From Deltaproteobacteria bacterium (GTDB lineage Bacteria > Myxococcota > Kuafuiibacteriia > Kuafuiibacteriales > Kuafuiibacteriaceae), in contig JADJPE010000005.1 in the NCBI GenBank assembly GCA_016713425.1, forward strand, positions 3,906,001 through 3,970,000: 64,000 nucleotides of DNA, in the 5' to 3' direction. Shown piece by piece: positions 42,173 to 50,669 of the stretch. The first letter of the stretch is position 1. Every line of letters starts with the position of its first letter. The notes below the pieces were generated by a model, which saw only the letters and a list, made by a program, of their open reading frames with translations, made no database searches and had not been told where the DNA came from. Both the position numbers and the translations under genes were made by a program.

Positions 42173-45100
42173 ATGGCGAAGCGTGAAGGGAGACGACGAA
42201 ACCAACTGGAGGAGGTCGACGTTCCGGCCCACGAGGGTCCCGAATCCGGCCTTGCAGCGCCGGGACGGGGCTTCGAAGCCCTCGGCATCATCATGTTGCT
42301 GGGCTCAGTCGCCCTGTGCATTGCGCTCGTTTCGTTTGATCCGCGCGACATCGAGGGCAAGACGAACCTGGTCGGCCCCCTTGGCGGGCGCCTGGCCGAG
42401 GTCCTGCTCGGCGGGATCGGTGTCGTCGGATATGTTGCAGCGCTCTTCTGCGTGGGCTTTGCGGGTGCCGTGATTCTGGGACGGGCTCGTTGGCCGTCTG
42501 CGCTCGCCTGGGGGTCCGCTACGGGTGTGCTGGTGGGGTCGACGATCCTTGCTCACTTGCTCTCTGGCGGTGCGATGGTGCTCGGATATCCGGCGGGCGG
42601 CGTGGCCGGGCTTGTTCTCGGTCGGCTCTTGCACGGATTTGCGGGCGCGGGCGGTGCGGCGCTCGTCGCGGTGGGGCTGGTGCTCGTCGGCCTGATTGGG
42701 CTGACCGACATCTCGTTCCGAATTGCCTTCTTGGACATGGCCCGCCTGTTTCGATGGCTGACGGGTGGGCTTGGTGGTCAGGTGCGTGTCTGGAGTTCAT
42801 CAAGGCGGGCCGCCCGCCTCCGTGAACGAGAGCTCTTGGAGGCCGCCCGCTCGAAGAGGGCTCAGGAACGTCTCGAACGAGAAGAACGGGCGCGGCTTCT
42901 TTCCCAGAGCCTCGAAGAGAAGCGTCGTGTTGCGATCTTGAAGGCCACGGCTCGCGCTGAGGAGCGTGCGCTCAAGAAGCTGGCGGCGCAGGACGCTCGG
43001 AGCCGTGGGAAGACGCCGATCTCGGGCGTGCTTGCGCTCGCGCCCGGGAGCACGGCGGCCGTGTCCACGACCCCGAATCCACTCGCGGCGTCGAGCGCGT
43101 TGTCGGCGTCGAGCGCGTTGTCGGCGTCAAGTGCGTCGACAGCTTCGAGCGCGCGGGCGACGTCGAATCCGCGGGCGACGAAGTCGGCCTCGGCGGTCGT
43201 GGCGACGGAGCCCGCGATCATCGTACGTTCCTCGCGGCCCATACCGGAGGACATCCCGGCGGCTCGGGACGACGACAACGCTTCCCGGGACGAAGAACCG
43301 TTCGATGACGCGGACGAGTTCGATCGCATCAACGCGGACGGCCACCACGAAGGATCTCGTGCTGACGACGGCGTCTACGCTTCCGACGACGCCGAGAGCG
43401 AGGACCTCGCCGCGAGCGACGACGACGATGAAGATGCGAGCGACGACGAAGACGCCGAGCAGGACGCAGTCTACGACGACGGTGAAGACGACGGTGAAGA
43501 CGACAGTGAAGACGACGGAGAAGACGAGGACGAAGACCGAGAAGAAGATGCGGATGACGACGAGGATGGGGATGGCGCCGAATTCGGGGCTTCTTCTGAC
43601 GAGGATGCCTACGACGATGACGACGATGACGATGACGACGACGATGAGGACGGGGAGCAAGAACGTCCGCTAAGCGCGAAGGACATTGGCCGGCGACGGC
43701 TCGTCGGCGATGATCCGGCCGAAGTGATCGAGCGGCTGGATCGCCAAGGTCGAGCGGGTGCGCGTGCTCTGAACGGACCGAAGATTCATCGAAGACGCGC
43801 GTCGAATCCCGCGTTCGATGATGCCGACGACGGGGTCGCTCTAGGCGCCGATTCTGTGTCGGCGCGTGTGGCTCCGGCGCCGGCGCCCAAGCCGGTCTAC
43901 GAGATGCCTGCGCTCGGTCTTCTGGACTACGAAGGCGAGGCGCCCCAGCCGGTCAATGGCGAAAAGTTGCGTGCTCGGGCGACGCGACTCGAAGAGAAGC
44001 TCCGGACGTATGGGGTCGAAGGCAAGGTCGTCTCCATTCGCCCCGGACCCGTCGTGACGACGTATGAATATCAGCCGGCGCCCGGCGTGAAGGTCGCCAA
44101 GATCGCGGGGCTTGCCGATGACATCGCGATGTCGATGGAGGCGCTGCGTGTTCGCATCGTTGCGCCGATTCCGGGCCGTGGGGTGGTTGGCATCGAGCTA
44201 CCGAACGACGAGCGCGAGAACGTCTATCTGAAAGAGCTCATTGCGCACGAAGGCTTCAAGAAGTCGTCGTCGCCGTTGTCGCTGGCGCTTGGCAAAGACG
44301 CCGAAGGCGAGCCGCGGTTTCGCGACCTTCGAAGCATGCCGCACTTGATGATGGCCGGAACGACGGGCTCTGGAAAGTCCGTCAGCATGAACACGGTCAT
44401 CTTGTCGATTCTCTACAAAGCGACGCCCGACCAGGTGAAGTTCATCATGGTCGATCCGAAGATGCTCGAGCTGTCCCTTTATCAAGACATCCCGCATCTT
44501 CTCTTGCCGGTCGTGACTGACCCTAAGAAAGCGTCCATCGCGCTCCAGTGGGCCGTCGACGAGATGGAACGCCGCTACAAGATGCTCTCGGATCTCAAGG
44601 TGCGAAGCATCGAAGGGTTCAATCGTCGCCTGGAGAAGCTCCGCGAACGGCGAGACCGTCTCGAGGAGGGCGGGACGGCCGCAGCGGAGGTCGCGTCCAT
44701 GTACGATCCGTGGGCTGGGGAGCCTTTGCCCGAGCCTCTGCCGTATATCGTCATTCTCATCGACGAGTTTGCGGATCTCATGTGCGTGGCGCCGCGCGAT
44801 GTCGAATCGTCGGTTCAGCGGCTCGCGCAGAAAGCGCGGGCGGCGGGGCTGCATATGCTCCTCGCCACCCAACGACCCTCGACGGACGTCATCACGGGCG
44901 TCATCAAGAACAATTTTCCGTCCCGCATCTCGTTCCGCGTCGCCTCCCGGCACGACAGCGCAACGATTCTCAATGCGCCGGGCGCCGAGAATCTGCTTGG
45001 ACGCGGCGATTCGTTGTTTCTGAGTGTCGAGGCCCCGGCACCCGTCCGGATCCACGGGGCCTTTGTCTCCGAGACGGAAGTGGAGCGCGTCGTCGATTTC

Positions 45101-45406
45101 TGGCGCGGTCAGGCCAAGCCCAGATACGATCCGACGATCCTCGAGGCGCGCAAAGATGATGCCGCCGACGGGACGGGCGCCGAGGACGCCGACGAGCACT
45201 ACGACGAGGCCGTTCGCATCGTCACTGAAACTCGTAAGGCGTCGATATCCGCCCTCCAACGCCGACTTCGTGTGGGGTATAACCGCGCCGCGCGCATGAT
45301 CGAGATGATGGAAGCCGAAGGCATCGTCGGCGGCGCGATGGGTCCTAAGGGTGAACGCGAGGTCCTCGTTCGTCCCATGGGGGTCGACGGGCCGCCTCGG
45401 GTGTGA
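42173..45406 (+). CDS. ftsK: DNA translocase FtsK
   Basis: 1077 residues. N-terminal membrane segments (about 36-60 and three more up to 185), a helical arginine-rich region (200-270), then a low-complexity linker: Ser/Ala-rich (about 295-335) and a very acidic stretch (about 366-497) coded by GAC/GAA-type tandem repeats. The motor has the alpha/beta regions and Walker A GTTGSGKS (Lys735), the FIMVDPKMLELS and VILIDEFADLM segments, RPSTDVITGVIKNNFPSRISF. The gamma winged-helix domain (KASISALQRRLRVGYNRAARMIEMME) reads the FtsK-orienting sequences. It segregates chromosomes at the septum and activates XerCD. Very long acidic linkers are not typical. Confidence 0.96.
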   Translation: MAKREGRRRNQLEEVDVPAHEGPESGLAAPGRGFEALGIIMLLGSVALCIALVSFDPRDIEGKTNLVGPLGGRLAEVLLGGIGVVGYVAALFCVGFAGAVILGRARWPSALAWGSATGVLVGSTILAHLLSGGAMVLGYPAGGVAGLVLGRLLHGFAGAGGAALVAVGLVLVGLIGLTDISFRIAFLDMARLFRWLTGGLGGQVRVWSSSRRAARLRERELLEAARSKRAQERLEREERARLLSQSLEEKRRVAILKATARAEERALKKLAAQDARSRGKTPISGVLALAPGSTAAVSTTPNPLAASSALSASSALSASSASTASSARATSNPRATKSASAVVATEPAIIVRSSRPIPEDIPAARDDDNASRDEEPFDDADEFDRINADGHHEGSRADDGVYASDDAESEDLAASDDDDEDASDDEDAEQDAVYDDGEDDGEDDSEDDGEDEDEDREEDADDDEDGDGAEFGASSDEDAYDDDDDDDDDDDEDGEQERPLSAKDIGRRRLVGDDPAEVIERLDRQGRAGARALNGPKIHRRRASNPAFDDADDGVALGADSVSARVAPAPAPKPVYEMPALGLLDYEGEAPQPVNGEKLRARATRLEEKLRTYGVEGKVVSIRPGPVVTTYEYQPAPGVKVAKIAGLADDIAMSMEALRVRIVAPIPGRGVVGIELPNDERENVYLKELIAHEGFKKSSSPLSLALGKDAEGEPRFRDLRSMPHLMMAGTTGSGKSVSMNTVILSILYKATPDQVKFIMVDPKMLELSLYQDIPHLLLPVVTDPKKASIALQWAVDEMERRYKMLSDLKVRSIEGFNRRLEKLRERRDRLEEGGTAAAEVASMYDPWAGEPLPEPLPYIVILIDEFADLMCVAPRDVESSVQRLAQKARAAGLHMLLATQRPSTDVITGVIKNNFPSRISFRVASRHDSATILNAPGAENLLGRGDSLFLSVEAPAPVRIHGAFVSETEVERVVDFWRGQAKPRYDPTILEARKDDAADGTGAEDADEHYDEAVRIVTETRKASISALQRRLRVGYNRAARMIEMMEAEGIVGGAMGPKGEREVLVRPMGVDGPPRV

Positions 45407-45427
45407 GCATATCGCCCCAGTTGTTGC

Positions 45428-45469
45428 CGTTTGCATCCCGAGCGTGCAAACGTAGGAAATAGCCTACGT
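45428..45469 (+). promoter_or_regulatory. Two overlapping, mutually exclusive hairpins before the kinase gene
   Basis: Stem 1 pairs CGTTTGCA (45428-45435) with TGCAAACG (45445-45452). Stem 2 pairs ACGTAGG (45450-45456) with CCTACGT (45463-45469). They share bases 45450-45452, so only one complete stem can form at a time. They lie in the 71-base ftsK-kinase spacer, ending 8 bases before the kinase ATG at 45478, and no usual Shine-Dalgarno is visible there. No T-run follows, so a simple intrinsic terminator is unlikely. Confidence 0.5.
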
Positions 45470-45477
45470 GGCCACCC

Positions 45478-47571
45478 ATGCAGTCGAAGGATGACAACAA
45501 GGCGAGCCAAGCGGGGCACGCCCAGGTCGAAGGCGGACCGACGGCCCGTATCGCCCCGCCCGAGGGCTCTTCTCCATCTGCACCCCCGTCACGCCCTCGC
45601 GTCGCGCTCGCGCCCGTCGAATCGTTCGTGGCCGAGGCCGAGTCGATCTCGGTAGATGGGAGTGTGGTCGAACTTCTCGATCGCTCCGAAAGCGACGACG
45701 CACCCGACGACGCACCCGACGACGCGCCAGCGTCCCTTGGGCGGCCGCTGGTGGCGGTGGCGGATCTGCCCGATGCGGCCGCGTTCATTCCGACGCAGGT
45801 GGGCGCTCCAGCGTACGACGGGTCGAAGGCGATGATCGCGGCTGCGACCGCCCCATCGTCTTCGGTGTCCTTGGTCGATCCACGTGTGGGTATGACCCTG
45901 CTTGGCCGCTACCGACTCGACAAGCTGATCGGCAAGGGCGGCATGGGGCGGGTCTATCGAGCGACGCAGTTTCCGTTGAACCGAGCGGTTGCGGTCAAGA
46001 TCCTGAGTCCCGAATTTCAGAAGAAAGACCCTCAGTTCGTTCGGCGTTTCTTCCTGGAGGCTGCCTCGGCGGCACGGCTCACGCACCCGAACACGATTAC
46101 CGTCTTCGACTACGGTGAGTCGGAGGCGGGTGAGCTCTTCATCGTGATGGAGTACCTTCGCGGGCGCCCGCTCTCGAGGTTGATCAGCCAAGAAGGTCCG
46201 CTGCCGCCCGATCGGACGCTCCACATCGCAACCCAGGTTTGCCGGGCGCTGCGCGAAGCGCACGGCAAGGGCATCATCCACCGCGATCTCAAACCGGGAA
46301 ACATTCTCTTGCTCGAGGAGGGTGATGATGTCGACTTCGTCAAAGTGCTCGACTTCGGGCTGGTGAAGGTCTTCACGCCTCCCGACAGCCGCGGGCATTC
46401 GAATGTGCAGGAGCCGCTCACACCGGGCGCGGGCATCGAAGCCGAGCTGACGAAGGCCGGCATGTTCCTGGGGTCGCCCAAGTATATGTCGCCGGAACAG
46501 ATCCAGGGCGGACAGGTCGACCCACGCACGGACATCTATTCGCTCGGCGTCCTCATGTTCCAGATGACGGCAGGCAAGGTGCCGTTCTTGGGCGCATCGA
46601 GCGTCGAGGTCATTTACAAGCACGTGAATTCGCCTTTGCCGTGGCTTCGCACCGTCAATCCCGCGATCGATCCCCCCGAAGAACTCGAGGCGGTCATCCG
46701 TCGCTGTCTCGAGAAGCGGGCCGACCAGCGCTTCGCGTCGATGGGCGAGCTTCTTGTTCGCCTCAAGGAGCTTCGTCGGAGTCTCACCGGCGTCAGCTTG
46801 GCCAGCATGACGGGCGCGGGGCTGGATTTTCGCTCACAAGCTCGACGCGCCCCGAGCGACGAGAGCCAGGTTTCGTTTCGGCCGCAGACGAGACCTGGGT
46901 CTGGTTCGCACCTCGGTCCGAACTCGGCGGGTGGTGCCGGGGTGGTGGCGATGCCGATTGCACGCCAGCGCGCGGTCGTTCTTGGACCCGACGCGTCGAT
47001 GGCCGCCTACGCGGGCGATCTGGGCCTTGGGCATGAGCTGGCGCAAGAGCCTCTTCCGGCGATGCGGCCGGGGCGTCTCTTGCGCGCCGCGCCATTCCTT
47101 GCGGCGCTGGCGTTGATTCTCGCCCTCGGTGTCCTCGCGTTCGTGCTTGCGACGCCCTATCCATGGGCTTTTTGGGGTACCGACGGCGAGCTTGCGCGGG
47201 TGCGCTCGGCTGCGGCGCAAGATCGCTCCGTCAGCTCAGCCGTCTCGGCCGTCTCGGCCGCATCGAGTGCGAAGGTTCGGTTTCAGACGCAACCGCCGGG
47301 CGCCGAGGTCCTCGTCGATGGTGTAGCCCTGGGCCGAACACCGTTCGAGCGGACTTTCCCGCGCGATACCGATTCTTCGGACCTGCACGAAGTGAGCTTT
47401 AAGCTCGAAGGATACACGGTGGAGCGGCGCCGAGTGAGGTTCGATGGCCGGCCGCTTACACTCGACGTGGAGCTCTTCGAAGAACCCACGCCGACGGCGC
47501 CACCTGCCTCTTCCTATGGACGGAGTCGTCCCAATGCGCAAGAAGAGGACTACAAGGATAATCCATACTGA
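45478..47571 (+). CDS. Ser/Thr protein kinase with membrane anchor and extracytoplasmic PEGA domain
   Basis: 697 residues. A Pro/Ser/Asp-rich N-terminus precedes the kinase domain (about 143-430): GKGGMGRVYRAT, VAVKIL, IHRDLKPGNILLL, DFGLVKVF, and YMSPEQI, all canonical. A membrane segment at about 541-563 is followed by a PEGA domain near 598-665 (VRFQTQPPGAEVLVDGVALGRTPFERTF). It resembles myxobacterial Pkn-type receptors. The next gene begins 21 bases after its stop, so kinase, receptor and lipoprotein form a transcription unit. The hairpin pair just upstream may control translation. Confidence 0.93.
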   Translation: MQSKDDNKASQAGHAQVEGGPTARIAPPEGSSPSAPPSRPRVALAPVESFVAEAESISVDGSVVELLDRSESDDAPDDAPDDAPASLGRPLVAVADLPDAAAFIPTQVGAPAYDGSKAMIAAATAPSSSVSLVDPRVGMTLLGRYRLDKLIGKGGMGRVYRATQFPLNRAVAVKILSPEFQKKDPQFVRRFFLEAASAARLTHPNTITVFDYGESEAGELFIVMEYLRGRPLSRLISQEGPLPPDRTLHIATQVCRALREAHGKGIIHRDLKPGNILLLEEGDDVDFVKVLDFGLVKVFTPPDSRGHSNVQEPLTPGAGIEAELTKAGMFLGSPKYMSPEQIQGGQVDPRTDIYSLGVLMFQMTAGKVPFLGASSVEVIYKHVNSPLPWLRTVNPAIDPPEELEAVIRRCLEKRADQRFASMGELLVRLKELRRSLTGVSLASMTGAGLDFRSQARRAPSDESQVSFRPQTRPGSGSHLGPNSAGGAGVVAMPIARQRAVVLGPDASMAAYAGDLGLGHELAQEPLPAMRPGRLLRAAPFLAALALILALGVLAFVLATPYPWAFWGTDGELARVRSAAAQDRSVSSAVSAVSAASSAKVRFQTQPPGAEVLVDGVALGRTPFERTFPRDTDSSDLHEVSFKLEGYTVERRRVRFDGRPLTLDVELFEEPTPTAPPASSYGRSRPNAQEEDYKDNPY

Positions 47572-47592
47572 GCGAGCGCCGATGCTCGAGGC

Positions 47593-50500
47593 GTGATGGC
47601 TTCGAGGCGGGCAAAGACGCTCAGGTGGCTCAATGCTCAATCCATGCGTCTTCTCTTGGTTCTTCTGATCGCGTTCGCGGTGAGTTCTGTTTCTGAAAGG
47701 GCTTGGGCCGGAGCCAAAGAGGATGCCCGGCGCCACTTCGCGAATGGCATGGCCCTGGTGGATGCCGGTCAGTACGCCGAAGGCATCGAGCTTCTCAAGA
47801 AGGCCTACGAACTCAAGCCCCATCGCAATGTGCTCTTCAACATCGCGCGCGCGTACGTGCAAAAAGGCGACGTCGATCGCGCGATCGAATATTTCGAACG
47901 CTATCTCGAGACGGCGCCGCCGGATGCCGACAAGGTACGGGCCATGTTGGCGGAGCTCGATCTGCGCCGGAGGCTTAGGGGGTTGGTCGATGAGGGCATG
48001 CGTGCGATTCAAGCCGGCCGCGTCCTCGAGGGGATCGCGCTCCTGACGCGCGCGTACGAAGAGCGGCCGCATCGCAATCTCCTGTTCAACATCGCGCGCG
48101 CCTACGAGTCGCTGGGCGATGGTGCTCGTGCGATCGAGACCTACGAGCGGTATCTCGAGACTTCGCCGGCCGATGCGACCAAGGTAAGGGCGCGGGTGGC
48201 TCGACTTCGTACTCGCCTTGCCGCCGCAACCAAGCGCACGAAGCCGAGCCCTCGTCCTCCGGCGGGGGGCGGTCGACGCAAGTCTGGCAAGCGTGCTGCG
48301 GATGGTCGCGGGGCGCCCGCCACGAGCGGGGTGCCGGTCGCGGTGTCAACTCCCGAGGATGAAGCGGCGCGGGCGGCCAAGATCGCGGAGCTCGTGATCG
48401 AGAAGATGCGTGCCGAGGGCCTGGTGGGGGCACCCGCGCAAGGGCTGGTCCCGGACACCGAGTTGTCCCGCGGGCCGGTGAGCTCGGAGGGGGCCCCTGG
48501 TTTGGGTGGTGCACCGGACGTCTCGGCTGGTCTGGGTGGAACCGGCGAGACCGGCGCGGCGGCGGACGGTGCCGAGGATGAGGTGGGCGAACAACTCGTC
48601 ACGGACCTCGACTCGCCGTCCGGGGTGGATGGGTTGGAATCCTCCCCCGTCGCGGGTCTGGTTCTGCCGACCGATACTTCGACGGGCGGGGTTCGGGGTG
48701 GTGCCGGCGCGGGCGTGGGGCTCGCGCCTAAGACGGGCGAGGTCTACGAAGATGTCGTGGTGACCGCATCGCGCCGTGCGCAGTCGCCGCTCGATGCGCC
48801 GAATGCCGTCACGATCATCACCGAAGAAGACATTCGGTTGTCCGGTGCCCGTTCGATTCCAGATCTCCTTCGTCGCGTACCGGGAACCGACGTGATCGCG
48901 ATGTCGTTCTCCGACTTCAACATCTCGGTCCGAGGTTTCAACAGCCGGCTCGCCAACAAGCTTCTCGTGCTGGTTGACGGGCGAACGGTCTATCAGGACT
49001 TCTTGGGCGTGACCGTTTGGGGAACGCTTTCGATCTCGCTGGCGGACATCGAGCGCATCGAAGTCATTCGGGGCCCTGGTTCTGCGGTCTATGGCGCCTA
49101 CGCGTACACTGGCATCGTCAACATCATCACCAAGCGGCCCGAGCAGGTGCATGGCGCGCTGGGAGAGGTTTCGGTTGGTAACGGCCGAAACGTGGGCGGC
49201 ACGTTCCAATATGGAGAGCGAAAGGGACCGCTCGGTGTTCGCGTCAGCGGTTCGTATCAGCGAGCCGACAAGTATGAACTCGAATTCGATCCGAAGCGCG
49301 TCGACTACACGACAAACGTGACGAATCCCAACAAGTCGATCGATTCGTTTCGGTGCGACCTCCTCACCGAGTACAATTTCGACGACGACACGCGCCGCGC
49401 GTTCTTGGGGGCCGGGGTCTGGTCCGGGTTCAACGAGCTGTATGGCGTGTCGTCGCTTCGCAACCAAGCCGTTCAAGGCCAGGAATATCACGTTCGAGCC
49501 GGTGTCGACGGCGAAGTGCTGTCGCTTCGCGCCTTCTGGACTGGCCTTCGAGTGACGTCTACGCCTCAGTTCTATCGCACCGGCCTCGACGACCTCGGTT
49601 CGAGGATCCACTCCGACCTCGTGAGCCTCGAGCCCTTGTTCAAACCCACGCTCGAGTTCCTCGGAACTCACGCGATGGTGTTTGGGGGCGAATATCGCTT
49701 CAAGCGTATCGAGTGGGACTACCTGCGTGCGAACGAAGAGGAACATCACTTCGCCGTCTTCTTCCAAGATGAGTGGGCCGTCGTGCCTGAGTTCAGTGTG
49801 CTGCTCAGCGGTCGACTCGACCTGCATCCGCTGATCGGACCCCTTGCTTCGCCCCGGGCCGCGTTCATCTTGAAGCCCACGCCGAAGCAGGCCATTCGCG
49901 CCACGGTGGGCACGGCGTTTCGGCAGCCCACCATGGCTGAGACTTATCTCGACCTTGCCGCCAGCTCTCCGGTTGCCGGATCGGCCATTCGTCTCGTCGG
50001 AGAGCCCAAGCTCGACCCCGAGAACATCGTGACCGTCGATGTCGGTTATCTCTACCAGGCTGACTTTGGGGAGTTCGAGTCGGTGTTCTATCTGAACCGC
50101 GTCTCGAACCTCGTGAATCAGACGCCTCTCATCTCGACGGGCGTCCAACAGTCTTTCGACCCCAGCATTCCTGCGTTCGTCTCGGCCGAGTCGCTCTACT
50201 ACAATGAGGACCGAGTCTACCTCGCACTCGGCTCCGAGATCTCCGGACGCTTGTACCCGGTCGACGGCGTCGATGTGGGCTTGTCGTATGCGTTCCAGTA
50301 CATCTTCGATGTCGACAACGGCGCGCGCGTCGAGAACGCGCCGCTTCACAAGGCGACGGCCTGGACCCAGATACGAACCGATCTCGGCGTCGACGTCGGA
50401 CTCGCAGCCCACTTTGTCTCTTCGCAGAACTGGATCGAGCAGCAGTTCGACCCTGACGACCCGAGCGGATTTGCGCAGGGCACGTTGCCGGTCGATGCGT

Positions 50501-50667
50501 CGCTGATGCTGACGGGACGGGTTGGGTACCGTCTGTTGCAAGACCGGCTCGAGTTGGCGGTGTCGGGAACGAACCTCCTCGACTTCGGGTCGCTCAGGCA
50601 TCGAGAGCATCCGTTCGCCAATCGGGTCGAGGCTCGACTCTTGGTTTCTTTGACGGCGAGGTTTTAG
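47593..50667 (+). CDS. TonB-dependent receptor with N-terminal TPR repeats
   Basis: 1024 residues from GTG 47593 (ATG at 47596 or 47644 also possible). Signal peptide about 1-38. Two near-identical ~80-residue TPR modules follow (about 40-125 and 128-208; each with an IARAY helix and a later IE-x-(F/Y)ERYLET helix), then a low-complexity Ala/Gly/Pro linker (about 210-375). A TonB box (EDVVVTAS) near 386, a plug (NAVTIITEEDIRLSGARSIPDLLRRVPGTDV ... IEVIRGPGSAVYG) and a 22-stranded barrel up to the terminal Phe complete it. Ordinary receptors have no TPR domain. Its stop is 2 bases before the next ATG. Uptake substrate unknown. Confidence 0.92.
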   Translation: MMASRRAKTLRWLNAQSMRLLLVLLIAFAVSSVSERAWAGAKEDARRHFANGMALVDAGQYAEGIELLKKAYELKPHRNVLFNIARAYVQKGDVDRAIEYFERYLETAPPDADKVRAMLAELDLRRRLRGLVDEGMRAIQAGRVLEGIALLTRAYEERPHRNLLFNIARAYESLGDGARAIETYERYLETSPADATKVRARVARLRTRLAAATKRTKPSPRPPAGGGRRKSGKRAADGRGAPATSGVPVAVSTPEDEAARAAKIAELVIEKMRAEGLVGAPAQGLVPDTELSRGPVSSEGAPGLGGAPDVSAGLGGTGETGAAADGAEDEVGEQLVTDLDSPSGVDGLESSPVAGLVLPTDTSTGGVRGGAGAGVGLAPKTGEVYEDVVVTASRRAQSPLDAPNAVTIITEEDIRLSGARSIPDLLRRVPGTDVIAMSFSDFNISVRGFNSRLANKLLVLVDGRTVYQDFLGVTVWGTLSISLADIERIEVIRGPGSAVYGAYAYTGIVNIITKRPEQVHGALGEVSVGNGRNVGGTFQYGERKGPLGVRVSGSYQRADKYELEFDPKRVDYTTNVTNPNKSIDSFRCDLLTEYNFDDDTRRAFLGAGVWSGFNELYGVSSLRNQAVQGQEYHVRAGVDGEVLSLRAFWTGLRVTSTPQFYRTGLDDLGSRIHSDLVSLEPLFKPTLEFLGTHAMVFGGEYRFKRIEWDYLRANEEEHHFAVFFQDEWAVVPEFSVLLSGRLDLHPLIGPLASPRAAFILKPTPKQAIRATVGTAFRQPTMAETYLDLAASSPVAGSAIRLVGEPKLDPENIVTVDVGYLYQADFGEFESVFYLNRVSNLVNQTPLISTGVQQSFDPSIPAFVSAESLYYNEDRVYLALGSEISGRLYPVDGVDVGLSYAFQYIFDVDNGARVENAPLHKATAWTQIRTDLGVDVGLAAHFVSSQNWIEQQFDPDDPSGFAQGTLPVDASLMLTGRVGYRLLQDRLELAVSGTNLLDFGSLRHREHPFANRVEARLLVSLTARF

Positions 50668-50669
50668 TC

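Noticed and set aside
44198..45436. Minus-strand frame of 412 codons opposite ftsK
   Set aside because: FtsK motor motifs occupy the plus strand; the antisense frame shows no family features.
48346..50610. Minus-strand frame of 754 codons opposite the TonB-dependent receptor
   Set aside because: Opposite an intact plug and barrel; charged, mirror-like composition and no signal or domain.
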